Shown one piece after another: positions 8,720-15,165 of a DNA stretch of 48,808 bases. Under the pieces are notes generated by a model. The model worked only from the letters and a program-made list of their open reading frames with translations. It was not told where the DNA came from and did no database searches. Source of the DNA: Planctomycetaceae bacterium (GTDB taxonomy: Bacteria > Planctomycetota > Planctomycetia > Pirellulales > Thermoguttaceae); the NCBI GenBank assembly GCA_021372005.1, contig JAJFVC010000104.1, positions 1 to 48,808 of the forward strand. Direction: 5' to 3'. The translations under genes and the position numbers were made by a program. Position 1 is the first letter of the stretch; each line of letters begins with the position of its first letter.

Positions 8720-10075
8720 CTACCGCGCCTTGGCCAACTCGGCCGTCAGATAGTTGACCGCGGCCTGAAGCTGGCGGTCTTCAAACGCCTTTTTCTGGTT
8801 GTCTTTGGCGTCTTTTTCATCCTTCGCGGCGACCGGTTTCGTCGATTCGCCGCCGTGCTCGGAGGGCGGCAGGATGTCGCGGTCGCGGCGGTTGCGGATC
8901 AGCGCGGCCATCTCGCGGTCGCTCAGTTTGATCTCAAACCCCTTGTCCGGCATCACACCCCACTCGTCGGTCGGTTTTGCGTCGGGGAAACGGTGGATGT
9001 TTTTTCCGCTGGGACGACGGTAGCCCGCCGTGGTCAGTTTCAACGCGCTGCGGCCGTCCTCCATTTCGATCACGTTTTGGACGCTGCCCTTGCCCCAGGT
9101 TCGCTCGCCGACGATCACCGCCCGATGGTGATCCTGCAAACAAGCCGAGACGATTTCGCTGGCGCTGGCGCTGAAGTGATTCACTAGCACGACGATCGGG
9201 AATCCCTCGAAGGTGTCTTCCTTGTGGGCGTTCCAGACTCGCTCGGGGCTGTTGCGGCCTTTGGTGCTGACGATTCGGCCCTCGGAGACGAACAGATCGC
9301 TGACGGCGACGGCCGAATTGAGTAGGCCACCGGGGTTGAACCGCAAGTCCAAAATCAGGCCGCGGAGTTTTTCGGCCTTTAGCCGGGTCAGCACTTTTTC
9401 CAATTCCGAGGCGGTGTCGCGGCTGAAAATCGTCAGCCGGACGTACGCGATGCGCTGCTTCGGGTCGAGCATATAGCTCCATGTGCCGTCGGCGTTGTGA
9501 TGATCGCCCAAGACGGTGTCGATGTGAATTCGCTCGCGGCGAATTTTGAGGGTGTGCTTTTCATCCTGGCCTGCGTGCGTGACGGTCAGCGAGACGGACG
9601 TGCCTTCGTCGCCTTTGAGTTTTTCGACGGCCTGATCGAGCGCCAGTCCGTCGGCGTTTTTGCCGTCGATCTCCCAAATGCGATCGCCGGCCTGCAAGCC
9701 CGCCCGATAGGCTGGCGTGCCGTACAACGGACTAAGAATCCGCAATTGTCCGTCCTCGGAGGTGATTTGGATGCCGATCCCGCCGAACTCGTTCTCCATG
9801 CCGCTGCGAAATCGTCCGAAATCTTCCGGGCCGATATAGTTCGAGTAGGGGTCCAGCTTGTTCAGCACGCCGCGAATGGCCGAATCGACTAGATCGCGAC
9901 GATCCACTTTTTTGACATAGTTGCGTTCGACCTGGTCGATCGTGTCGACCAATGTCTTATACAATTCATAGTCGTCGTCCGGTTTCTTCTTTGCCGAGTC
10001 GGAGGTCGCGCCGAGCAACGGCAGCGTTGCAAACAAAATCGCCAGACCCATCCACCCTCGCAAGGCGCGCAACAT
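8720..10075 (-). CDS. S41 C-terminal processing peptidase (CtpA/Tsp family) with PDZ domain
   Basis: Exported protease that trims or degrades proteins from their C-terminus. The ATG at 10075 is preferred over one 14 codons upstream because GGGAG lies ten bases before it and the protein then opens with a clean signal peptide (MLRALRGWMGLAILFA). The PDZ domain is at about residues 90-175 (GGIGIQI, AGLQAGDRIWEIDG). The S41 core follows, with the Ser/Lys dyad at about Ser304 in SASASEI and Lys329 in WGKGSVQ; the 25-residue spacing is as in E. coli Tsp. The C-terminus is Lys/Asp-rich. It is the first gene of an apparent ctp-tsaD operon with the promoter at 10121-10149. Confidence 0.94.
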   Translation of the reverse strand: MLRALRGWMGLAILFATLPLLGATSDSAKKKPDDDYELYKTLVDTIDQVERNYVKKVDRRDLVDSAIRGVLNKLDPYSNYIGPEDFGRFRSGMENEFGGIGIQITSEDGQLRILSPLYGTPAYRAGLQAGDRIWEIDGKNADGLALDQAVEKLKGDEGTSVSLTVTHAGQDEKHTLKIRRERIHIDTVLGDHHNADGTWSYMLDPKQRIAYVRLTIFSRDTASELEKVLTRLKAEKLRGLILDLRFNPGGLLNSAVAVSDLFVSEGRIVSTKGRNSPERVWNAHKEDTFEGFPIVVLVNHFSASASEIVSACLQDHHRAVIVGERTWGKGSVQNVIEMEDGRSALKLTTAGYRRPSGKNIHRFPDAKPTDEWGVMPDKGFEIKLSDREMAALIRNRRDRDILPPSEHGGESTKPVAAKDEKDAKDNQKKAFEDRQLQAAVNYLTAELAKAR

Positions 10076-10120
10076 GAACGATTCACTCCCTTCTGGGAAA
10101 AAGCAGCCCGATATCACTGA

Positions 10121-10149
10121 AGTATAGGAGAATCCGGCAGTCTGGGCAA
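10121..10149 (-). promoter_or_regulatory. Candidate sigma-70 promoter of the ctp-tsaD operon
   Basis: On the minus strand TTGCCC (10144-10149) and TATACT (10121-10126) are separated by exactly 17 bases. The predicted start lies near 10114, giving a leader of about 40 nt to the ATG at 10075. Confidence 0.55.
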
Positions 10150-10166
10150 GTCAACTCAACGAGGCT

Positions 10167-10817
10167 CTAGGCGTTCGACACGCGGACGTGATGCACCCAG
10201 GCGGGCGGGACGTTTCGCAAGACGGCATCCCGGCGGATTTCGTGCGGCCCCAACACGGCGTGCATAGCTCGGCCGATGCCGCGCAGCCGCGCCCTTTCGG
10301 TTGGCCCGCTCACCAGCGCTCTGGCCCGACGCACGGCGATGTATTCAAAAAACGACAGCACGCCGTCCGGCGCGAGCAACCCGGTCAACACCGCCAAGAT
10401 CCGTTCGACTTCGGACGCCGCGAAATTGTTCAACGGCAGCCCCGACACGATGCGATGATAGCGTCGATCGTTGGGCAACTCTTCGACCGGACAGTGCAAC
10501 ACCCGCGAGCGTTCGGCCGCCGGACGAAACATGGGGTCCTCTTGGAAGCGTTCCTGCAACCGGTGGACGAACGTTTCGTTCAGCTCGACCAAATCGAGGC
10601 GGTCGTGGGGCCCCATGTCGGAGATAATCCGGCCGGTCACGGCGCCGGTGCCGGGCCCGACTTCAAGAATGGCACACGCTCCGGTCGAAGGCTCGCGGAC
10701 ATAGCGGCACAGCGCCGCCGCCAATCGTCGACCGCTGGGCAGCAGCGCGCCAGTCGTGTGGAACGTGCGAAAAAATTCGCGGAAAAACAGGGCTCGATCC
10801 GTCAGGCGTCGTTTCAT
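10167..10817 (-). CDS. Class I SAM methyltransferase, phospholipid N-methyltransferase (PmtA)-like
   Basis: Predicted soluble or membrane-peripheral methyltransferase of 216 residues. The SAM-binding motif I is LEVGPGTGAVT at about residue 50, preceded by the hallmark LLPSGRRLA. SGLPLNNF occupies the motif IV position and resembles the SGLPL segment of PmtA enzymes, which methylate phosphatidylethanolamine; rRNA dimethyltransferases have N(I/L)PY there instead. The acceptor is therefore probably a phospholipid, but this is inferred from short motifs. The ATG lies 12 bases after the stop of the secreted-protein gene at 10830 without its own strong ribosome site, suggesting translational coupling. 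Confidence 0.7.
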   Translation of the reverse strand: MKRRLTDRALFFREFFRTFHTTGALLPSGRRLAAALCRYVREPSTGACAILEVGPGTGAVTGRIISDMGPHDRLDLVELNETFVHRLQERFQEDPMFRPAAERSRVLHCPVEELPNDRRYHRIVSGLPLNNFAASEVERILAVLTGLLAPDGVLSFFEYIAVRRARALVSGPTERARLRGIGRAMHAVLGPHEIRRDAVLRNVPPAWVHHVRVSNA

Positions 10818-10829
10818 CGTGTTCGGATT

Positions 10830-11384
10830 CTACCGCGCGGCGCCGTCCGACGCCATGCGGTCCGACACGAGGATTTCCGTGCCGTAGGTCGGCTCGGTTG
10901 AACTCTTAGACGATACGACTTCGGGCGAGACCGCTTTGGATGACACTACTTTGGACGAGACCACTTTGGACGAGACCACTTTGGACGTCCCCGCCCGGGC
11001 TACGACCGTCGATCGTTGCCGACGCAGATTGCGTGCGACGAGCTTTTGTTTTTCTGCAGGCGACAACGGCGGCGCGATCTTGTCGATTTGGTGCTTGAAG
11101 TTGGCGTACTCGGCCTGTCCCAAAACCGATTGGGCATAGGTCAGAATGGACGTGCGTTCCGCCTGATCGATCTGACCGTCGGCCAAGGCGTAACAGACCT
11201 TGTCGCGCAGTCGCTGACGCAACGCCAACGTCGCTCGGCTGTTTGAGCCGGACCAGGGAAAGACCGACGCCTCGTTGGTCGGCGCGGGCGTCTGCGGCTT
11301 TGAGTCCGCCGCCGCGGAAATCTCAAGGCCAAGAGTTCCAAGAGTCAATACGGCGGCAACACTGACGATCCATCGGCTTCGCAT
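10830..11384 (-). CDS. Secreted hypothetical protein with Ser-Lys-Val-Val-Ser repeats
   Basis: Unrecognised 184-residue protein. A signal peptide covers residues 1-26 (VAAVLTLGTLGLEISAAA). The centre is helical and contains YALADGQIDQAERTSIL, a short acidic turn reminiscent of EF-hand or TerB-like loops but too weak to call. The C-terminal third is low complexity, with SKVVS pentads encoded by 15-bp tandem repeats. AAAGGA lies nine bases before the ATG. It probably shares a transcript with the downstream PmtA-like gene. Confidence 0.7.
   Translation of the reverse strand: MRSRWIVSVAAVLTLGTLGLEISAAADSKPQTPAPTNEASVFPWSGSNSRATLALRQRLRDKVCYALADGQIDQAERTSILTYAQSVLGQAEYANFKHQIDKIAPPLSPAEKQKLVARNLRRQRSTVVARAGTSKVVSSKVVSSKVVSSKAVSPEVVSSKSSTEPTYGTEILVSDRMASDGAAR
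10906..10980 (-). repeat. 15-bp tandem repeat (five units, two identical)
   Basis: On the plus strand the unit is TTGGACGAGACCACT. Units 10951-10965 and 10966-10980 are identical, 10936-10950 differs at a few sites, and 10906-10935 holds two degenerate copies. On the coding strand each unit adds five residues (SKVVS) to the secreted protein at 10830. Confidence 0.85.
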
Positions 11385-11575
11385 AACATGGTTCCTTTGG
11401 AAAATCCGTTTATCTCATCGGAATCGGATTTCCTGGAACTTAACGTACAAGGCTCCCAACCGGCACAGTTTCACCAGTGGGTGGGCGTAAAACCGATACA
11501 ATCGTTAATTCTTCGCCAATTGACGCATTTTGACATTCTCGGACCATTTGCGTCGGGCGATGGATCGGGCGACGA

Positions 11576-12760
11576 TCAGAAGTCGTACCAAAGGCCCATG
11601 CCGATCTGCTCTTCAAAGCGGTCGATGAATTGCCACTGCTCGCTCATGCCGTTGAAATACTGCATGCCGAGTCGCAACAGGTGGCCGGTGCGGCCGCGCC
11701 ATTGCCAGCCGGTTTGGATCGACACGTTGCCGCCGTAGTCGTTCTCTTCGCGCAGATGTCCGTTGACGGCGAAGAACGGGGCGCCGCACGCGCCGGTCGG
11801 TTCGGGCGAGCTGTAGTCGGCGCCGACCCGAAAGCCCCACGGTTTGGCGCCGCCCTCGGTGGCGAAGGCGTAATCCACTTCGCCATAGAGACGCAGACTT
11901 GGATTCAAATAGACGGCCATACCGCCGACCGCGCATTCTTGAACGTAGTTGGTTCGCTCGTAGGTCGGATGCCGGAGCAGATACTCGTCGCCAATGTGCG
12001 AGCAGAAGTGGGCGTAGCCGAACTTAAACTCCACCGGGCCTTGGCGCGTGGTCAACACCATGCCGGCCCGAAAGTCGACGTCGTCCACGTCGCGTTCGTG
12101 ATCCATGTTCAGCCGCGGAAACGCCGCGCCTTCGATGTCCAACTGCCAACCTTGCGGCCAGAGATCGTTGTCGGTGCCATAGCGGAGCATGCCGATGCGG
12201 GCGCCGAGCGTGGCGTCCCAGAACCAGTCTGAATTGCGGTCGTGGACCCATTGGCTGCCCATGCGGGCCTCGCGCGTGTCGGCCAGATAGGATTTGTACA
12301 TCAACCCGGTCGGCAAAATCTGCCAAGTCCACGGTTCGTCGCCGCCCAGATTACGATCCACGTAACTGTTGACATCCAGCGGCCGGTTGTTGGCGAACAG
12401 TTCGCTGGGCGTCGATTCGCGTCGTTTCGACAGCGTTTCGGAGTCGACGAGCGGATAGACTGCGTTGGGGTCGTTGGGCGACGGCGCGGGCGCCACGCGG
12501 CCTTGAGGCGTCAAGTCGTTTTGCGCGAGGGACGGGTAGGTCGAAGGATACGTCGACGGATAGGAGGGGGTCGTCGAAGGGTACGACGTTGTTGGAGGGT
12601 ACGATGCCGTGCCGGCCAACGTCGACGGATACGGATAGGATGGCGCACTGGAGGGCACCATCTGTTGCGGCGCGGTGGTCGGGGAGAGCATCTGCGCCAT
12701 CAGCGGCGTGCAACCGACGCTCGCCAAAAAAATCATCACGAAAAGACGTTGGGCGGACAT
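11576..12760 (-). CDS. DUF1207-like outer-membrane beta-barrel protein
   Basis: Predicted outer-membrane protein of 394 residues. The ATG at 12760 is chosen because GGAGGA lies about eight bases upstream; earlier in-frame ATGs lack this. The signal peptide is residues 1-22 (LFVMIFLASVGCTPLMAQ). A Pro/Ser/Thr/Tyr-rich linker with YPST repeats follows. The remaining roughly 260 residues resemble DUF1207: WTWQILPTGLMYKSYLADTREARMG, then alternating beta strands, ending in an aromatic terminal strand (MGLWYDF) of the kind recognised by the BAM machinery. Function is unknown for the family. It is divergent from mqnA. The 191-base gap to its left (11385-11575) holds no gene I can support. Confidence 0.75.
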   Translation of the reverse strand: MSAQRLFVMIFLASVGCTPLMAQMLSPTTAPQQMVPSSAPSYPYPSTLAGTASYPPTTSYPSTTPSYPSTYPSTYPSLAQNDLTPQGRVAPAPSPNDPNAVYPLVDSETLSKRRESTPSELFANNRPLDVNSYVDRNLGGDEPWTWQILPTGLMYKSYLADTREARMGSQWVHDRNSDWFWDATLGARIGMLRYGTDNDLWPQGWQLDIEGAAFPRLNMDHERDVDDVDFRAGMVLTTRQGPVEFKFGYAHFCSHIGDEYLLRHPTYERTNYVQECAVGGMAVYLNPSLRLYGEVDYAFATEGGAKPWGFRVGADYSSPEPTGACGAPFFAVNGHLREENDYGGNVSIQTGWQWRGRTGHLLRLGMQYFNGMSEQWQFIDRFEEQIGMGLWYDF

Positions 12761-12913
12761 AGAAAAATCCTCCAACTCCATACCATTCCAAAAAAAGGGA
12801 TTCGCAGAAGGGGCGGTAGTGTATCGATTTCCCCATCCGATTGGGATAGCAGTTTTGGAATCGCCTAAGTTATTGCTCGAAAAGCACTTGCGACTCCTTG
12901 GGGTCATTCGCCG

Positions 12914-12942
12914 TTGGCTCGACGCCCGACGGGCGGTATAAT
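12914..12942 (+). promoter_or_regulatory. Strong candidate promoter of mqnA
   Basis: TTGGCT (12914-12919), 17-base spacer, perfect TATAAT (12937-12942). The predicted start lies about 26 bases before the mqnA ATG. Confidence 0.65.
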
Positions 12943-12975
12943 CGCCGGATTGCCGCCTTTGAGAACCAACCCACG

Positions 12976-13803
12976 ATGCAATTGCCTTCCGCCAATACGC
13001 CCGACGATCGAAAGATTCGCGTCGGCGCGGTCGCCTATCTGAACGCCTGGCCGCTGTACTTCACGCTGGCCCAACACGCCCCGCAGGCCGAGCTTGTGGT
13101 GGATTTGCCGAGTCGGCTGGCCGAATCGCTGGCCGCCGGTCGGCTCGACGTGGCGATGATCCCGTCGATCGAGTATGCGAGGCATCCCGGCTATCGGATC
13201 ATCTCCGACGCTTGCATTGCGTGCGACGGTCCGGTCCAAAGCGTCAAGCTCTACAGCCGTGTGCCGATCGAACGGATCCGCACGCTTGCGTTGGACGAAG
13301 GCTCGCGGACGAGCGTCGCGCTGACGCAGATTTTGTTGCGCGAGCGACATGGCGTGCATCCGAAAACGTGTCGGCTGCCGATCGGGGCGGTCGTCGAGGA
13401 CGTGTCGACCGACGCCGTGCTGTTGATCGGCGATCGGGGGATGCTGCCGGCCGCGGGTCGATTCGCCGTCGAGTGGGATTTGGGCGAAGAGTGGTCGCGT
13501 TGGACGGGGCTGCCGTTCGTGTTTGCCGTGTGGATTGCCCGGCCTGGCGTCGATCTGGCTGGTTTTGAAGCACAACTGGCCGCCGCGCGCGACGACGGCG
13601 TCACGCGGTTCGAGCAGATCGCCCGGCAGGCCGCCCCGACGATCGGCGTGGCCGAGGCCGATTGCCTCGCATATCTGCGCGATCATTTGAAATTCCACTT
13701 TGGGCCGCGGCAGCGTCAGGCGCTGGAGCTGTTTTACGAGTTGGCTGGGCGTCACGATCTGGCGCCGCCCGGCGTGCGGCTGTCGTTCTATCGCCCCTCG
13801 TGA
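12976..13803 (+). CDS. mqnA: Chorismate dehydratase MqnA (futalosine pathway of menaquinone synthesis)
   Basis: Converts chorismate to 3-[(1-carboxyvinyl)oxy]benzoate, the first step of the futalosine route to menaquinone. The 275-residue protein has the family opening (RVGAVAYLNAWPLYF), the substrate-pocket segment DVAMIPSIEY, and SDACIACDGPVQSVKLYS. The GDRGM and LPFVFAVW motifs of the periplasmic-binding-like fold are also present. The ATG at 12976 is preferred because the conserved start follows within 15 residues and the promoter lies just upstream. The C-terminus overlaps convergent plsC by 16 bases. Other mqn genes are not in the window. Confidence 0.94.
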   Translation: MQLPSANTPDDRKIRVGAVAYLNAWPLYFTLAQHAPQAELVVDLPSRLAESLAAGRLDVAMIPSIEYARHPGYRIISDACIACDGPVQSVKLYSRVPIERIRTLALDEGSRTSVALTQILLRERHGVHPKTCRLPIGAVVEDVSTDAVLLIGDRGMLPAAGRFAVEWDLGEEWSRWTGLPFVFAVWIARPGVDLAGFEAQLAAARDDGVTRFEQIARQAAPTIGVAEADCLAYLRDHLKFHFGPRQRQALELFYELAGRHDLAPPGVRLSFYRPS

Positions 13804-14426
13804 CGCAAGGCGTCGAAGCACGCTCGGACGCGGCGTTCCGCCTCGGCCACCAGTTCATGCTCGCTTCGCCCGGCAAACTCGGACGGCAAGATCGGCCGCC
13901 CGTAACGGACGCGAATTCGACCCGGGCCGGGAAATTTTTTTCCACGCGGAAACGCCTGATACGTCCCGTCGACGGCCGCCGGCAAGATCGCCGCGTTCGA
14001 TCGGACCGCCAGCGTGGCGAATCCTGCCCGAAACGGCGCGATCTGACCGTCGCGCGTCCGAGTGCCCTCGGGAAACACCACGACCATTTCGTCGTGCTTC
14101 AGCCGTTTGAGCGATTCCTTGATGCCGCCTAATCCGAAACCGTCGCGGTCGATCGGGATGGCGTCGACCGAATGGAGCAACCAACCAAACGGCTTGAAAC
14201 GAAACAGCGTTTTGCGGGCCAGATAGTTCATCCGTCTCGGCACGCCGATGCCGACCAGCGGCGGATCCAGATGGCTCTGGTGGTTTGAGACGACCAGCAC
14301 GCCGCCGGACGTCGGGATGTTTTCGCGGCCCGAAAAACGAACCCGATAGACCACGATCGCCAGAAGCTGCAAAAAACGTTGCAGCAGGCGATACCAAATG
14401 CGACTTGGCAAGGAACGTTGCGACAT
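13788..14426 (-). CDS. plsC: 1-acyl-sn-glycerol-3-phosphate acyltransferase (PlsC family)
   Basis: Membrane-associated acyltransferase that adds the second acyl chain to lysophosphatidate. 212 residues from the ATG at 14426; the open frame runs on upstream, but that part overlaps cmk and reads as noise. One hydrophobic segment lies at residues 16-28. The HX4D catalytic motif is His49-Asp54 in NHQSHLD and the glycerophosphate motif is VFPEGTRTRDG at about residue 118; a third block reads LPAAVDGTY. It directly follows cmk, an arrangement common in bacteria. The C-terminal end overlaps mqnA. Confidence 0.92.
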   Translation of the reverse strand: MSQRSLPSRIWYRLLQRFLQLLAIVVYRVRFSGRENIPTSGGVLVVSNHQSHLDPPLVGIGVPRRMNYLARKTLFRFKPFGWLLHSVDAIPIDRDGFGLGGIKESLKRLKHDEMVVVFPEGTRTRDGQIAPFRAGFATLAVRSNAAILPAAVDGTYQAFPRGKKFPGPGRIRVRYGRPILPSEFAGRSEHELVAEAERRVRACFDALRHEGR

Positions 14427-14432
14427 GGAAAA

Positions 14433-14458
14433 GGGGTTAGGGGTTAGGGGACAGGGGG
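14433..14458. repeat. G-rich repeat spanning the cmk stop codon
   Basis: GGGGTTA is repeated, then GGGGACAGGGGG. On the cmk coding strand it reads CCCC-TAA-CCCC-TAA, so one unit supplies the TAA stop of cmk (14444-14446) and the C-terminal residues PPVP. It also separates cmk from plsC. It may form a G-quadruplex on the non-coding strand. Confidence 0.7.
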
Positions 14459-15109
14459 CATGGAACTCGACTTGGCGATTTTTTCGAGACGATCCACGAC
14501 TTGTTCGAGAGAGAGACCGTCGGTGCACAGCGTAACGGCGTCCTCGGCGGCCCGCAGCGGACCGACCGTTCTCGAGGCGTCTTGTTGATCGCGTTGTTGC
14601 TGGGCGGCCAACACTTGCTCGAACGTGACCGGCTCGCCTTGGGCCTGCAAATCGCGGAGACGTCGCCGAGCCCGCTCCTCGGGGCTGGCCGTCAAAAAGA
14701 TTTTGCATTCGGCGTTGGGAAACGCCACGGTGCCCTGGTCGCGGCCCTCGGTCACGACGTTTTGCTCGGCCGCGGCCAACCGGCGTTGAAGCTTGACCAG
14801 ATGTTCCCGCACTTGCGGATTGTCGGCGGCGTAACGGGTGACGGCCGTCACGTCCGACGCGCGGACCGCCTCGGTCACATCCTCGCCGTTGAGCAAAATA
14901 CGATCGCCGGCGACCTGCAAATCGAGCGAGCGGGCCAATCGGGCCAAATCGTCCGGGGCGTCCCAATCCAAGCCGGCGCGTTTGCCGGCCAGCGCGACGG
15001 CGCGATACATCGCCCCGGTGTCAAGAAATCGAAACCCCAGCCGTCGGGCCAATGCCCGGGCCACGGTGCTTTTGCCGGCGCCGGCAGGGCCGTCCATGGT
15101 AATAATCAT
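14444..15109 (-). CDS. cmk: Cytidylate kinase
   Basis: Phosphorylates CMP and dCMP with ATP. 221 residues, a normal length. The P-loop GPAGAGKST lies at residues 7-15, followed by the CMP-kinase signature FLDTGAMYRAVAL, the NMP-binding insert, VTEGRDQGTVAFP and the lid region RARRRLRDLQAQGE. The last residues are encoded by a G-rich repeat that also provides the stop codon. There is no good Shine-Dalgarno; a perfect -10 box 11 bases before the ATG suggests a leaderless or nearly leaderless mRNA. plsC follows. Confidence 0.96.
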   Translation of the reverse strand: MIITMDGPAGAGKSTVARALARRLGFRFLDTGAMYRAVALAGKRAGLDWDAPDDLARLARSLDLQVAGDRILLNGEDVTEAVRASDVTAVTRYAADNPQVREHLVKLQRRLAAAEQNVVTEGRDQGTVAFPNAECKIFLTASPEERARRRLRDLQAQGEPVTFEQVLAAQQQRDQQDASRTVGPLRAAEDAVTLCTDGLSLEQVVDRLEKIAKSSSMPPVP

Positions 15110-15120
15110 GATCGTTTTAA

Positions 15121-15148
15121 ATTATATCCCTCGTCCGAGCGGCCACAA
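15121..15148 (-). promoter_or_regulatory. Candidate cmk-plsC promoter giving a near-leaderless mRNA
   Basis: On the minus strand TTGTGG (15143-15148), 16-base spacer, perfect TATAAT (15121-15126). Only 11 bases separate the -10 box from the cmk ATG, so transcription should begin within about five bases of the start codon. Confidence 0.6.
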
Positions 15149-15165
15149 GAGCGAGTCTTCGGCAC

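Noticed and set aside
14427-14966. Upstream extension of plsC
   Set aside because: It overlaps cmk in another frame and is Arg-rich; the PlsC family start fits the ATG at 14426.
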